Of a DNA stretch of 37,399 bases, positions 7,317 through 14,080 are shown piece after piece. The translations under genes were made by a program, and so were the position numbers. A model generated the notes under the pieces. That model made no database searches, had not been told where the DNA came from, and saw only the letters and a program-made list of their open reading frames with translations. The DNA is taken from IMG/VR virus record IMGVR_UViG_3300042298_004108, positions 1-37,399 of that record, one strand, 5' to 3'. The stretch is from a virus. Positions within the stretch are counted from its first letter, which is position 1. Each line of letters starts with the position of its first letter.

Positions 7317-8152
7317 TATTTAGCTTTATTTGCTTTAAGTCTTTTAGCTATTCTTTCAGCTAAAGTTTCTTCAATTTCGTTTTCTAAAGGCTTAGTAGGA
7401 GTACTTGAAATAATATCTTCAGCAGCTGCTACACCTACCATAGCATCAATTTCTGGTTCTTTTGTTTCGAAATCAAGATAATGTTTTGCTGATACCATAT
7501 TGTTTGCAGATGTGGTAATTTTAGACTGCCACCATGCTGGAAAATCAACCTCACCCATACCCTCAAATTGATCTACCATTTGGTAAAGTTCCATAGCGTA
7601 TTTTCCAATACGGTATAGTTCGGATTTAATCATGTGTGGTTCGTCGTCCTCGTGTCCTAGGTCAAGATCTTCATCTATATCCATTTTACCACCGATGTAC
7701 TCTTCGTAGTCAGCAATAAAATCATCTTCACTAAAATTCTTGTAGCTACCTACACCATTAATACGAATGTCGTTTACTAACGATTTTACATAAGTAGCCC
7801 AGTCCCTATCTTCAGGACCTTCTTTAATATTTTTAGCAACAGCAGCACGGCGATTAGTTAAGTATTTATCAGTTTTATCTACTTTACCATCGTTATTGAT
7901 ATCAGCATCTTCTCTACCTACTGGGTCCATTTTTTCACTCATGGGCTTTGTTAAAGCTGCTTTGACCATTTCTCTAAGTTTGTTCTGTTCCATGTCTGTT
8001 TCGGCTAATTTTTTAGCTAGATTAGTTGCGCGACCATACATTACTTTCTCAGCGTCGGAGCCATACTTTTTAACTAAGTTGCGCTTATTTTTCTTCATAC
8101 TCATGATGAGATCTTCGCGCTTGGCTAATTCGGCTTTTGAAAGTTTTGCCAT
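7316..8152 (-). CDS. Phage protein with a single EF-hand-like calcium loop
   Basis: The 278-residue protein has three visible parts. Residues 1-70 are basic and helical (K-Y-G-S-D-A-E-K-V-M-Y-G-R-A-T), a block I remember from other marine phages. Residues 84-95 (D-I-N-N-D-G-K-V-D-K-T-D) form a textbook calcium-binding loop of the EF-hand/dockerin type with ligands at positions 1, 3, 5, 7, 9 and 12. Residues about 105-225 are acidic and helical, including a block with A-M-E-L-Y-Q-M-V and W-W-Q-S-K-I-T. The C-terminus is basic. A calcium-stabilised structural or head-internal protein is an inference. It starts next to the stop of the histone-like gene. Confidence 0.82.
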   Translation of the reverse strand: MAKLSKAELAKREDLIMSMKKNKRNLVKKYGSDAEKVMYGRATNLAKKLAETDMEQNKLREMVKAALTKPMSEKMDPVGREDADINNDGKVDKTDKYLTNRRAAVAKNIKEGPEDRDWATYVKSLVNDIRINGVGSYKNFSEDDFIADYEEYIGGKMDIDEDLDLGHEDDEPHMIKSELYRIGKYAMELYQMVDQFEGMGEVDFPAWWQSKITTSANNMVSAKHYLDFETKEPEIDAMVGVAAAEDIISSTPTKPLENEIEETLAERIAKRLKANKAK

Positions 8153-8329
8153 TTATTTAGATGCTTTATCTTCAGCAGTAGATGCTTTACGATATTCGGC
8201 TGCAAGCTTTTTAAGCTCACCTGCTATTTTGCGAGCACGTCCGTGAGCTGCTTTAGCTGTTTTATGGTGCTCGATGGTTAGAGTTTCTAAAACTGTTACC
8301 ATTTTGTCGTGTAGTTCTTGTGATGTCAT
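8153..8329 (-). CDS. Small basic Hc1/histone H1-like protein
   Basis: A 58-residue frame starts with ATG at 8329 and stops with TAA directly before the next ATG. It begins M-T-S-Q-E-L-H-D-K-M and the second half reads A-A-H-G-R-A-R-K-I-A-G-E-L-K-K-L-A-A-E-Y-followed by R-K-A-S. This matches the short histone H1-like Hc1 proteins of chlamydiae and Bacteroidota in length, in the R-x-R-K helix and in the Y-R-K-x-S ending. Such proteins bind and compact DNA. It could help condense phage DNA in the head or alter the host nucleoid. The start is fixed by the five-base gap to the upstream stop at 8335. A general basic helical protein is the alternative. Confidence 0.75.
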   Translation of the reverse strand: MTSQELHDKMVTVLETLTIEHHKTAKAAHGRARKIAGELKKLAAEYRKASTAEDKASK

Positions 8330-8334
8330 ATCTT

Positions 8335-8925
8335 TTATTTTATTTTATTCCACATTGGGAATGTTATACCTTCATTTAAATTTTCTCTTTCTTCGTCTAC
8401 TTTAGCCATTGTTGGTTGGTCACCACCAACAACGAAATCGCGAGTAAAGAATGTGATTGTGTTGCCAACCTGAGTGATGAATTTTTGGTCACCAAACTCT
8501 TCGGCTTGTGCTCTTAGAGTCTCTAGTGAGTCAAGGATTTTTCTTGTATCATTTGGGAGTGAAGATAGAGAAACGATTTTCTTATCGATTACGATTGAAT
8601 CGCTAGCTTTTTCTTCGCCACCTTCGTCTTCAACTTCTTCTTCAGCATCAACTTCGATGTCTGTTTCTTCTTCTTCAGCTTCGGCTAAACCTTCAGCCTG
8701 ATAAGGATCCTTTTTAGTGCCTGTAATACGAGCTAGAATATCGTTTTTGCTTTCTTTTTCTGTTTCTTCTTCTTCAGAAAGCCGAGCTAACATTTCGTCG
8801 AGGTCTTCTTCAACTTCAATTTCGGCTACAAAGCTATAGGCGCTTTCATCAGCGTACTGACCATCACTACCCATTTCAGCTAAAAAAGCTGACTTAATTA
8901 TTTCTTCTAATTCTTTTCTTTTCAT
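8335..8925 (-). CDS. Very acidic protein with MKxxEL N-terminus, possible core/scaffold
   Basis: I place the start at the ATG at 8925 (196 residues). An in-frame ATG at 9003 would add 26 residues, but these overlap the upstream gene and the ATATTTATA motif and are unlike the conserved N-terminus. The protein begins MKRKELEEIIKSAFLAE, then has a long Glu/Asp-rich stretch (about residues 35-105), and a globular tail with I-T-F-F-T-R-D-F-V-V-G-G and a C-terminal L-N-E-G-I-T-F-P-M-W. Acidity and helical character resemble phage scaffold or core proteins, which is an inference. LNE-G near the end is a possible prohead-protease site. Confidence 0.8.
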   Translation of the reverse strand: MKRKELEEIIKSAFLAEMGSDGQYADESAYSFVAEIEVEEDLDEMLARLSEEEETEKESKNDILARITGTKKDPYQAEGLAEAEEEETDIEVDAEEEVEDEGGEEKASDSIVIDKKIVSLSSLPNDTRKILDSLETLRAQAEEFGDQKFITQVGNTITFFTRDFVVGGDQPTMAKVDEERENLNEGITFPMWNKIK

Positions 8926-8946
8926 TGCAATGAATTTGATATATGT

Positions 8947-8955
8947 TATAAATAT
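8947..8955 (-). promoter_or_regulatory. Stranded ATATTTATA motif
   Basis: ATATTTATA on the coding strand ends 21 nt before the ATG at 8925 and starts five bases after the stop of the upstream gene. It supports the choice of 8925 rather than 9003 as the start. Confidence 0.6.
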
Positions 8956-8959
8956 GCGT

Positions 8960-9238
8960 TTATTTCCTAAAGCGTACCTTTGCTTTAGGTGTATTAGATA
9001 CAAACTGTTTACCTTTTTTACTACCAGCTACTTTCTTTCTTGCAGTAGCTGCTCTTTGTGCTTTAGTTAAGCGTTGTGCTTTTGCTTTTGGTAGGCAACG
9101 TGTTGTTGCTTTGCCGGGTTTCATTGTACCACAAGGACCGGTTATATTACCAGCAGTATCGATACGCACCCAGTTCTCTTTTTTGAACCAGTCGCGTAGC
9201 GATTCTGTGATTATCTCTTGTAGACGTTCGTGTGTCAC
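8960..9238 (-). CDS. Small basic protein with Cys/Lys-rich core, GTG start
   Basis: The 92-residue protein starts with GTG at 9238, coupled to the upstream stop as GTGA. It opens T-H-E-R-L-Q-E-I-I-T-E-S, a variant of the recurrent N-terminal helix with a possible ITE-S cleavage site. The core W-V-R-I-D-T-A-G-N-I-T-G-P-C-G and R-C-L-P-K-A-K, followed by T-K-A-Q-R-A-A-T-A-R-K-K, is a pattern I recall from many marine phages, function unknown. The strongly basic second half suggests nucleic-acid contact. It may be packaged with the DNA, which is inference. Confidence 0.83.
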   Translation of the reverse strand: MTHERLQEIITESLRDWFKKENWVRIDTAGNITGPCGTMKPGKATTRCLPKAKAQRLTKAQRAATARKKVAGSKKGKQFVSNTPKAKVRFRK

Positions 9239-9915
9239 CCTTTCATTTGTCCTTTACAAACCTTAACAGCACGGCCCGAAAGATAAGCAGATGATTTTTC
9301 TCCGGCTGCTTGTCTTTTCTTGATGTATGCTTTACCTTTTGGGCAAAGTTCCTCGTAGATAACACCTTCACCTAAACGTGTAGTTTCCTCTACATCATCA
9401 TCGTCTCCCATAGTAGCAATCTTCATCAAGATTTTATCCATAACATCCTGTGTTAAACCTTGAGTTTTGCCTTTTGGGTTTTCTGGGGTAGCTAGATATT
9501 TTGAATAGCCGGTCATTTCATCAATGGGTTCACCTATAATATCTTGATAATCTTCCATTGATAAAAGACCTCTTAGCTTAACGGCTTCGATAGCGCGTTC
9601 TGTTACCTTATGTAGGTCAATATCTTGTTCAGCGTCCTCTCTTGCGTACTCTAACATACGAAGAAATAGGGGAATATCCATTGCAATAATGTCTGTTGGG
9701 TCTTCTTGTTCTTCTCTAATATTTTGAGCAACACCTTTAACTTTATCTACTAACTGCTTTAAAAGATCGTAGCTAAAGCCTGTTTCTTTCATTGCGTCTT
9801 TAATGTCCATTTTACCCTTAGCTACAAGTGTAGCATATGATAATGGTGAATAATCATTAGTAACTTCTTCTAGGGGGGTAGAGAAGAATTCTTGTACTTT
9901 TTTTAGGTCTTTCAT
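9235..9915 (-). CDS. Conserved phage protein with C-terminal Cys/Lys-rich motif, unknown
   Basis: The 226-residue protein starts MKDLKKVQEFFSTPLEE. Its middle (about 80-125) is helical, with M-L-E-Y-A-R-E-D-A-E-Q-D and L-H-K-V-T-E-R-A-I-E, and contains M-E-D-Y-Q-D-I-I-G. The last 40 residues (E-L-C-P-K-G-K-A-Y-I-K-K-R and S-S-A-Y-L-S-G-R-A-V-K-V-C-K-G) form a basic module with two Cys that recurs in marine phages next to genes like the one following here. The start overlaps the upstream stop (TAATG) and the end overlaps the next GTG. Function is unknown; both neighbours share the Lys-rich C-P-K-type tail. Confidence 0.83.
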   Translation of the reverse strand: MKDLKKVQEFFSTPLEEVTNDYSPLSYATLVAKGKMDIKDAMKETGFSYDLLKQLVDKVKGVAQNIREEQEDPTDIIAMDIPLFLRMLEYAREDAEQDIDLHKVTERAIEAVKLRGLLSMEDYQDIIGEPIDEMTGYSKYLATPENPKGKTQGLTQDVMDKILMKIATMGDDDDVEETTRLGEGVIYEELCPKGKAYIKKRQAAGEKSSAYLSGRAVKVCKGQMKG

Positions 9916-10412
9916 TACGATACGTCTTTTTCTGAAAATGATATTTTAATATTTTTATCTTTTAAAGACTTGATAATTTCTCTATCAGTATCATCGTCTT
10001 CAGCAAATATTTTATTGATACCTAAATTCTTAAGTAAATCGTCAAATTTAGCCCCAAAGAAATCCTTTTTAGAGCCATCTTTATAAGTTGCTCTAGCTCG
10101 GTTGAATAAACCTTCTCTTTCAGTATACCATAAATCAAGAGATTCGATTCCAGATGTTTCAGCCTCGTTTAAGGATTCCATATTTAATTCAGCTTGAAGA
10201 GCATCCATAAATTTTTTTTGCAATTCTGCTTGATATCCATTCTTAACTATAATAGCAATTGCTGCTCCTAAATCTTCTGGGAGAATACCTGAAGGATCAA
10301 TTTCGTCAAGAACTTTATCTATCGCTGTTGCCGTCTGACTTGCTAGACTTTCCTGAAGTCCCGCTTCCATCAAGTATTGGTTTTTCATCCACGTGTTTGT
10401 GTTGAAGTTCAT
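9915..10412 (-). CDS. Unknown helical protein with LME-A and LNE-A sites
   Basis: This 165-residue acidic, mostly helical protein contains Y-L-M-E-A at residues 13-17 and L-N-E-A-E-T near 80, both of the L-x-E-A form that T4-type prohead proteases cut. The second part has W-Y-T-E-R-E-G-L-F-N-R-A-R and ends with a Lys-rich stretch. The start is uncertain: ATG at 10412 is the longest choice, with ATGs at residues 9 and 15. Any of these overlaps the small 74-residue gene by about 60-100 bases. No family is recognised. Confidence 0.75.
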   Translation of the reverse strand: MNFNTNTWMKNQYLMEAGLQESLASQTATAIDKVLDEIDPSGILPEDLGAAIAIIVKNGYQAELQKKFMDALQAELNMESLNEAETSGIESLDLWYTEREGLFNRARATYKDGSKKDFFGAKFDDLLKNLGINKIFAEDDDTDREIIKSLKDKNIKISFSEKDVS

Positions 10413-10539
10413 TTGATTTTTCTTTAATAGGTTCTGGTTTTAATTCAATTACATGGGGGTTTACTTGTGTTTTAGATATATCCTTAATGTAAGCTATACC
10501 ATTTACTACCTTACGAGTTTGTCCCGGGTTGAATTTCAT
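10315..10539 (-). CDS. Small hydrophilic protein, long overlap with next gene
   Basis: A 74-residue frame begins at 10539, three bases after an ATATTTATA motif, as two other genes here do. The N-terminal half (P-G-Q-T-R-K-V-V-N-G-I-A-Y-I-K-D-I) looks like real protein; the second half is polar and Ser/Gly-rich and lies in another frame of the following gene over 98 bases. Either the overlap is genuine or the true C-terminus is shorter than it appears. Function unknown. Confidence 0.55.
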   Translation of the reverse strand: MKFNPGQTRKVVNGIAYIKDISKTQVNPHVIELKPEPIKEKSNELQHKHVDEKPILDGSGTSGKSSKSDGNSDR

Positions 10540-10542
10540 ATC

Positions 10543-10551
10543 TATAAATAT
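10543..10551 (-). promoter_or_regulatory. Stranded ATATTTATA motif, 3 nt from ATG
   Basis: ATATTTATA then GAT then ATG, the same 15-base arrangement as at 5641-5627. It lies three bases after the upstream stop. Confidence 0.55.
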
Positions 10552-10553
10552 TA

Positions 10554-11126
10554 CTATCTTTTAAGGGATTCAAGGTATGCAATAGTTTCTACTAGAGATT
10601 TATCTGATAGTTCTTTATTTATACCGCCTGTCCATTTTTGAACTTCACCCTGCTCACTAACAAACCCCTGATTTGATTCTGTAAATAAATTTTCCATCCA
10701 CTCTTTAAAACCATTAATAGTATTATCTACTATAGTGTTGTGGAGTTGATTAGTGTAAGTTTCCCAAAGACCTTTTTTTTTAAGTTCATGTTCAAAATCA
10801 ACATGACAATCAAAACAATGTCTAAAATGAGTATAGATGTCTTTATCTATATTTTTATTCATAATACGACTACAAGATGGGCAAAATAAAGGCATTACAG
10901 CCTCTTTTGCTTTATCTAATTTAGTGATATTTTGTTTAATACCATCTTTAATAGTCCATTGACGACCATTTTTAGTCCAAATATCTCCTTCTTTATGAAA
11001 TTCTTGAGTTTTATTATAACCTACTCCTTTTAAAGTTCGGTCTCCAGTATTACCTGAAACTACATTTCGTAAACGTTGAACTTCTTTTTCGTTAAATTCT
11101 TTTTTTAAAACTGATTCGTTTTTCAT
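10554..11126 (-). CDS. Zinc-finger phage protein, unknown function
   Basis: The 190-residue protein has a treble-clef or zinc-ribbon-like module: F-C-P-S-C (C82, C85) and H-C-F-D-C (C104, C107), with His at 100 and 103 nearby. The first 70 residues contain the motif G-D-I-W-T-K-N-G-R-Q-W-T-I-K-D-G, and the C-terminal part is helical. This combination is familiar from T4-like phages of aquatic bacteria, without a known function; a nucleic-acid or protein-binding adapter is plausible. It overlaps the large multi-enzyme gene by ATGA and is therefore coupled to it. Confidence 0.85.
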   Translation of the reverse strand: MKNESVLKKEFNEKEVQRLRNVVSGNTGDRTLKGVGYNKTQEFHKEGDIWTKNGRQWTIKDGIKQNITKLDKAKEAVMPLFCPSCSRIMNKNIDKDIYTHFRHCFDCHVDFEHELKKKGLWETYTNQLHNTIVDNTINGFKEWMENLFTESNQGFVSEQGEVQKWTGGINKELSDKSLVETIAYLESLKR

Positions 11127-14080
11127 AAACCTAAATCTTGTAATTGTTTAATTGTATCTTCGGCTGAGGTGTGAAATATACCAATCCCACCTGCGGAATT
11201 CCAAGCATCAATTGTATCTTTTCTATCGTCAATTAAAATTGAATCAGGACGAGCAAATTTTACTTTATTTTTAGCAGAAGCAAAATACATTTTACGCATA
11301 TTAGATAAGCGCTGGCTCCACTCAGTTTTACCTTGCATTGACTCATTGTACTCTGGAGAGTATCTTTGATCTGCAGGAGCATCAAAGTTTACTGAGGGGG
11401 CAGTTAAAACATATGGGTTGTATTTCTTAATATAATCCCAATATTTTTTTCCATCAGGCATCCAATCTAAACTAGCCCAGTATTCCTTTTCAGACATACC
11501 TTTTTCTTTTAGGCTATCTCTAAATATTTTCCAAAATTCTGTTTTACCTTGAGTATCAGCATGGTGGGTAGCCATACCTGTTAAATCTTTATAACCTTTA
11601 TCAAAATCAGCTAATACACCGTCCATATCAGAAAAGATATAGTATTTTTTCTTTTTAACACCCGTATCGTAAAGGTGTGAGGACTCTTTTACGTAGGTAC
11701 TAGTAAAGGTAGGTAAACTTAAAGCTTTTGCTCTTTTAGCCCATAAATTAAGGATATCTTTTCTTTCTTCCTGATTGATAGGTTGTTTATCTAAATAATC
11801 ATCTATAACCTCTAAATAGGGTTTACGAGATTTTTTAGCCTTAAAATAGAGACCTTGAAGCATTGCATCTATTTCCTTTTCTAATTTAAAATAGTCTGAT
11901 TTAGGGAGTAAATCAGCATTGATCATATCTCTAATAAACTCATCATCCTCCATTTTCTTTCCAGGACGTAAGTTAGCTCCGTCTTGTGTTAGGTGTTCAA
12001 GCTCGTGTCTGATAACGTCTTTTAAGTCAAACGAAACGGTCTGCCAATCTATATCTTTTGGGATTTCAAATCTAACTGATAGTAAAGGAGTAATTTCATC
12101 TTTTTTATCATCATACCCAGCATTTGCTCCTCCGTCTACTGTATAAGTATCGTCTGTATAAACTGCTTGAACATAAAAATCAAATTCAAAATCATCAGAG
12201 ATAATATCTGGGTCTTCATCAGCTGGTCCTACTGTAAATGTTTCATCTACTACTTTTCTACCTACATCGTATCCGTCTTTCATTAATTCGAAAGCAAAAC
12301 TAGAGAGTTCGTTAGTAAATTTATCGTATCGGCCTTCGTTTAATTGTTCTTCACCTAAACGAGCTAATTCGTAAGCAAAAGCATTTAAACCAAATGGATC
12401 TTTTACTTTACCACTTGGATTATTTTGCTTTTTATAATTATCCATATTTTTATTGGATGTTTTTTGACCATCTTCCTGTAAACTGTCTGTCCAGTTACGG
12501 AATGTCATTGTACCCTTTAGGTTAGCTTCTTTTTCAAGATCATTGATATGATCGTCCTCTAAAGTATTAGTAGTAGATACATCTCCTAATCTTCCCTCCA
12601 GGTTTTGGATGTGGTGAATCATTTCATGCGCGTAAGAACGCACAATATCTTTGGGATGACGCCCATAAGTGTATAGGATGATAGACTTATTGATTGGATC
12701 ATAGTATGCGGTTTTACCCAAGAATTCCCCGGCATTTTCTCTATCATCGTCTATGATTGTTATACCTGGAACTGGGTCGATATTGTATCCCTTTTCTCTC
12801 ATATAAAGAGTTAACTCGGCTATTTTTTCGAGTATATCAATTGAAGGGATAGTGTTTTCGGTTATATCTCTATAGTTTTGAGATGGTGGAAATGTCCCCA
12901 TTTTTTTCTTAGCCTGTTCTTTTGTTTTATAAGGGCCAAATTCTTGCCTAATACCTGGAGCAAATGGGTTGTCTTGGATATAGTAGTATTTATCTCCTCT
13001 TTTTTCAATAGCTCTATAGCGGGGTTGATTACCAAATGCTGTTTTTTCATTTACTTCTTTATACCCCGAACCCAGTTTGCCTGATTTACCATCGTGGTTA
13101 GGTGCTACGTTTTCTTTTTTTAAACGTTCAGTTTTTTCTTTAGATGCTTCTTTTCTCTGTTCAGCATAATCTAAAGCTGTTTTTAAACGTCTTTTAACAT
13201 CAGGATCTTTAGCTCTTTCGTAAGCTGCTCTTACTCGCTGGTGAATCAAATTAATGATTTGAGATTGACGAGCGTGTGGTTTAGATTTAAAAGAAGATTT
13301 AGATAAAGTATCTATAATGTCTTGCTTAGTAGAAAATTTTACTTTAACAGTATCGCTCGGATCTTCATCTGTGTATAATCTACGAGATGATCCTTTAGGT
13401 TTTTTACCTGTACCTGTTTTAGGATCTGCTTCCTCTAAACCACCAGGTGTATCTAATTTTTTACCTGTTTTAACATCTGTATCATAACCACAAGATCCCT
13501 CTTTTACAATAGCTTTAGTTACAATATTATATATATCTTCTTTCTCGTTAGCAGGTACCTCATCTGGGAGGAATGTAAAGAATTTTTCTTTATCTCCTTT
13601 TTGTAATGCTTTACGAGCATTAGTTCCACTTATTTCAGGATCTGGGGTAGTAATTACTTTAACCTCTAAATTAGGATATTTTTCTTCTACTCCTTTAGTA
13701 CGTAAAGTAATATCTTTTAAATCATCTTCTCTACCTTCACGATACCCAATTATAAAATATACTTTTTCGTTTGGGTGATCTTTAGCGTAACGTAAAACAT
13801 CTTTAATGGGTTGGACTGAGGGTTCTATTTGAACTTTAGAACCTAATATTTCTTTATAGACATCCCAAATAGCCATTGATTGTTCTTGGGTGATACCATC
13901 TCTAACACCACCACCCACATAAATGATAAAATCATCAATTTCAGGTAAATCTTTAAGTGCGGTTTGAACTAATCTAAAGTGACCTTTGATGGGAGGTTTA
14001 AACCCACCACCATAAACAGCAGTGACTTTTTGGTTATTTTCTAACAAAGGACGGATAAGTTCTTTAACTAATTGATTCAT
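11123..14080 (-). CDS. Multi-enzyme protein: nucleotidyltransferase, two HExxH domains, HAD phosphatase
   Basis: This 985-residue protein joins four enzyme-like domains. Residues 20-185 are a cytidylyltransferase/NMNAT-like fold with G-G-F-K-P-P-I-K-G-H-F (25-35; the first His of the usual HxGH is Ile) and I-S-G-T-N-A-R (150-156). Residues 340-405 are a small tyrosine-rich domain. Residues 410-575 hold HEMIH (485-489) and a downstream L-E-K-E-A; residues 585-790 hold HELEH (692-696) and L-E-K-E-I, both fitting gluzincin-type metallopeptidases. Residues 812-985 are a HAD phosphatase/nucleotidase (F-S-D-M-D-G-V-L-A-D-F). Glu sites lie at or near the junctions: 194, 217, 408, 582 and 799. The N-terminus (LLE-N at 12-15) is capsid-targeting-like. 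It overlaps both neighbours by ATGA. A packaged, processed polyprotein is my inference. Confidence 0.88.
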   Translation of the reverse strand: MNQLVKELIRPLLENNQKVTAVYGGGFKPPIKGHFRLVQTALKDLPEIDDFIIYVGGGVRDGITQEQSMAIWDVYKEILGSKVQIEPSVQPIKDVLRYAKDHPNEKVYFIIGYREGREDDLKDITLRTKGVEEKYPNLEVKVITTPDPEISGTNARKALQKGDKEKFFTFLPDEVPANEKEDIYNIVTKAIVKEGSCGYDTDVKTGKKLDTPGGLEEADPKTGTGKKPKGSSRRLYTDEDPSDTVKVKFSTKQDIIDTLSKSSFKSKPHARQSQIINLIHQRVRAAYERAKDPDVKRRLKTALDYAEQRKEASKEKTERLKKENVAPNHDGKSGKLGSGYKEVNEKTAFGNQPRYRAIEKRGDKYYYIQDNPFAPGIRQEFGPYKTKEQAKKKMGTFPPSQNYRDITENTIPSIDILEKIAELTLYMREKGYNIDPVPGITIIDDDRENAGEFLGKTAYYDPINKSIILYTYGRHPKDIVRSYAHEMIHHIQNLEGRLGDVSTTNTLEDDHINDLEKEANLKGTMTFRNWTDSLQEDGQKTSNKNMDNYKKQNNPSGKVKDPFGLNAFAYELARLGEEQLNEGRYDKFTNELSSFAFELMKDGYDVGRKVVDETFTVGPADEDPDIISDDFEFDFYVQAVYTDDTYTVDGGANAGYDDKKDEITPLLSVRFEIPKDIDWQTVSFDLKDVIRHELEHLTQDGANLRPGKKMEDDEFIRDMINADLLPKSDYFKLEKEIDAMLQGLYFKAKKSRKPYLEVIDDYLDKQPINQEERKDILNLWAKRAKALSLPTFTSTYVKESSHLYDTGVKKKKYYIFSDMDGVLADFDKGYKDLTGMATHHADTQGKTEFWKIFRDSLKEKGMSEKEYWASLDWMPDGKKYWDYIKKYNPYVLTAPSVNFDAPADQRYSPEYNESMQGKTEWSQRLSNMRKMYFASAKNKVKFARPDSILIDDRKDTIDAWNSAGGIGIFHTSAEDTIKQLQDLGL

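Noticed and set aside
8926-9003. 26-residue N-terminal extension of the acidic protein from an ATG at 9003
   Set aside because: It overlaps the upstream gene and would place the ATATTTATA element inside the coding region; the ATG at 8925 begins the recurrent MKxxEL sequence.
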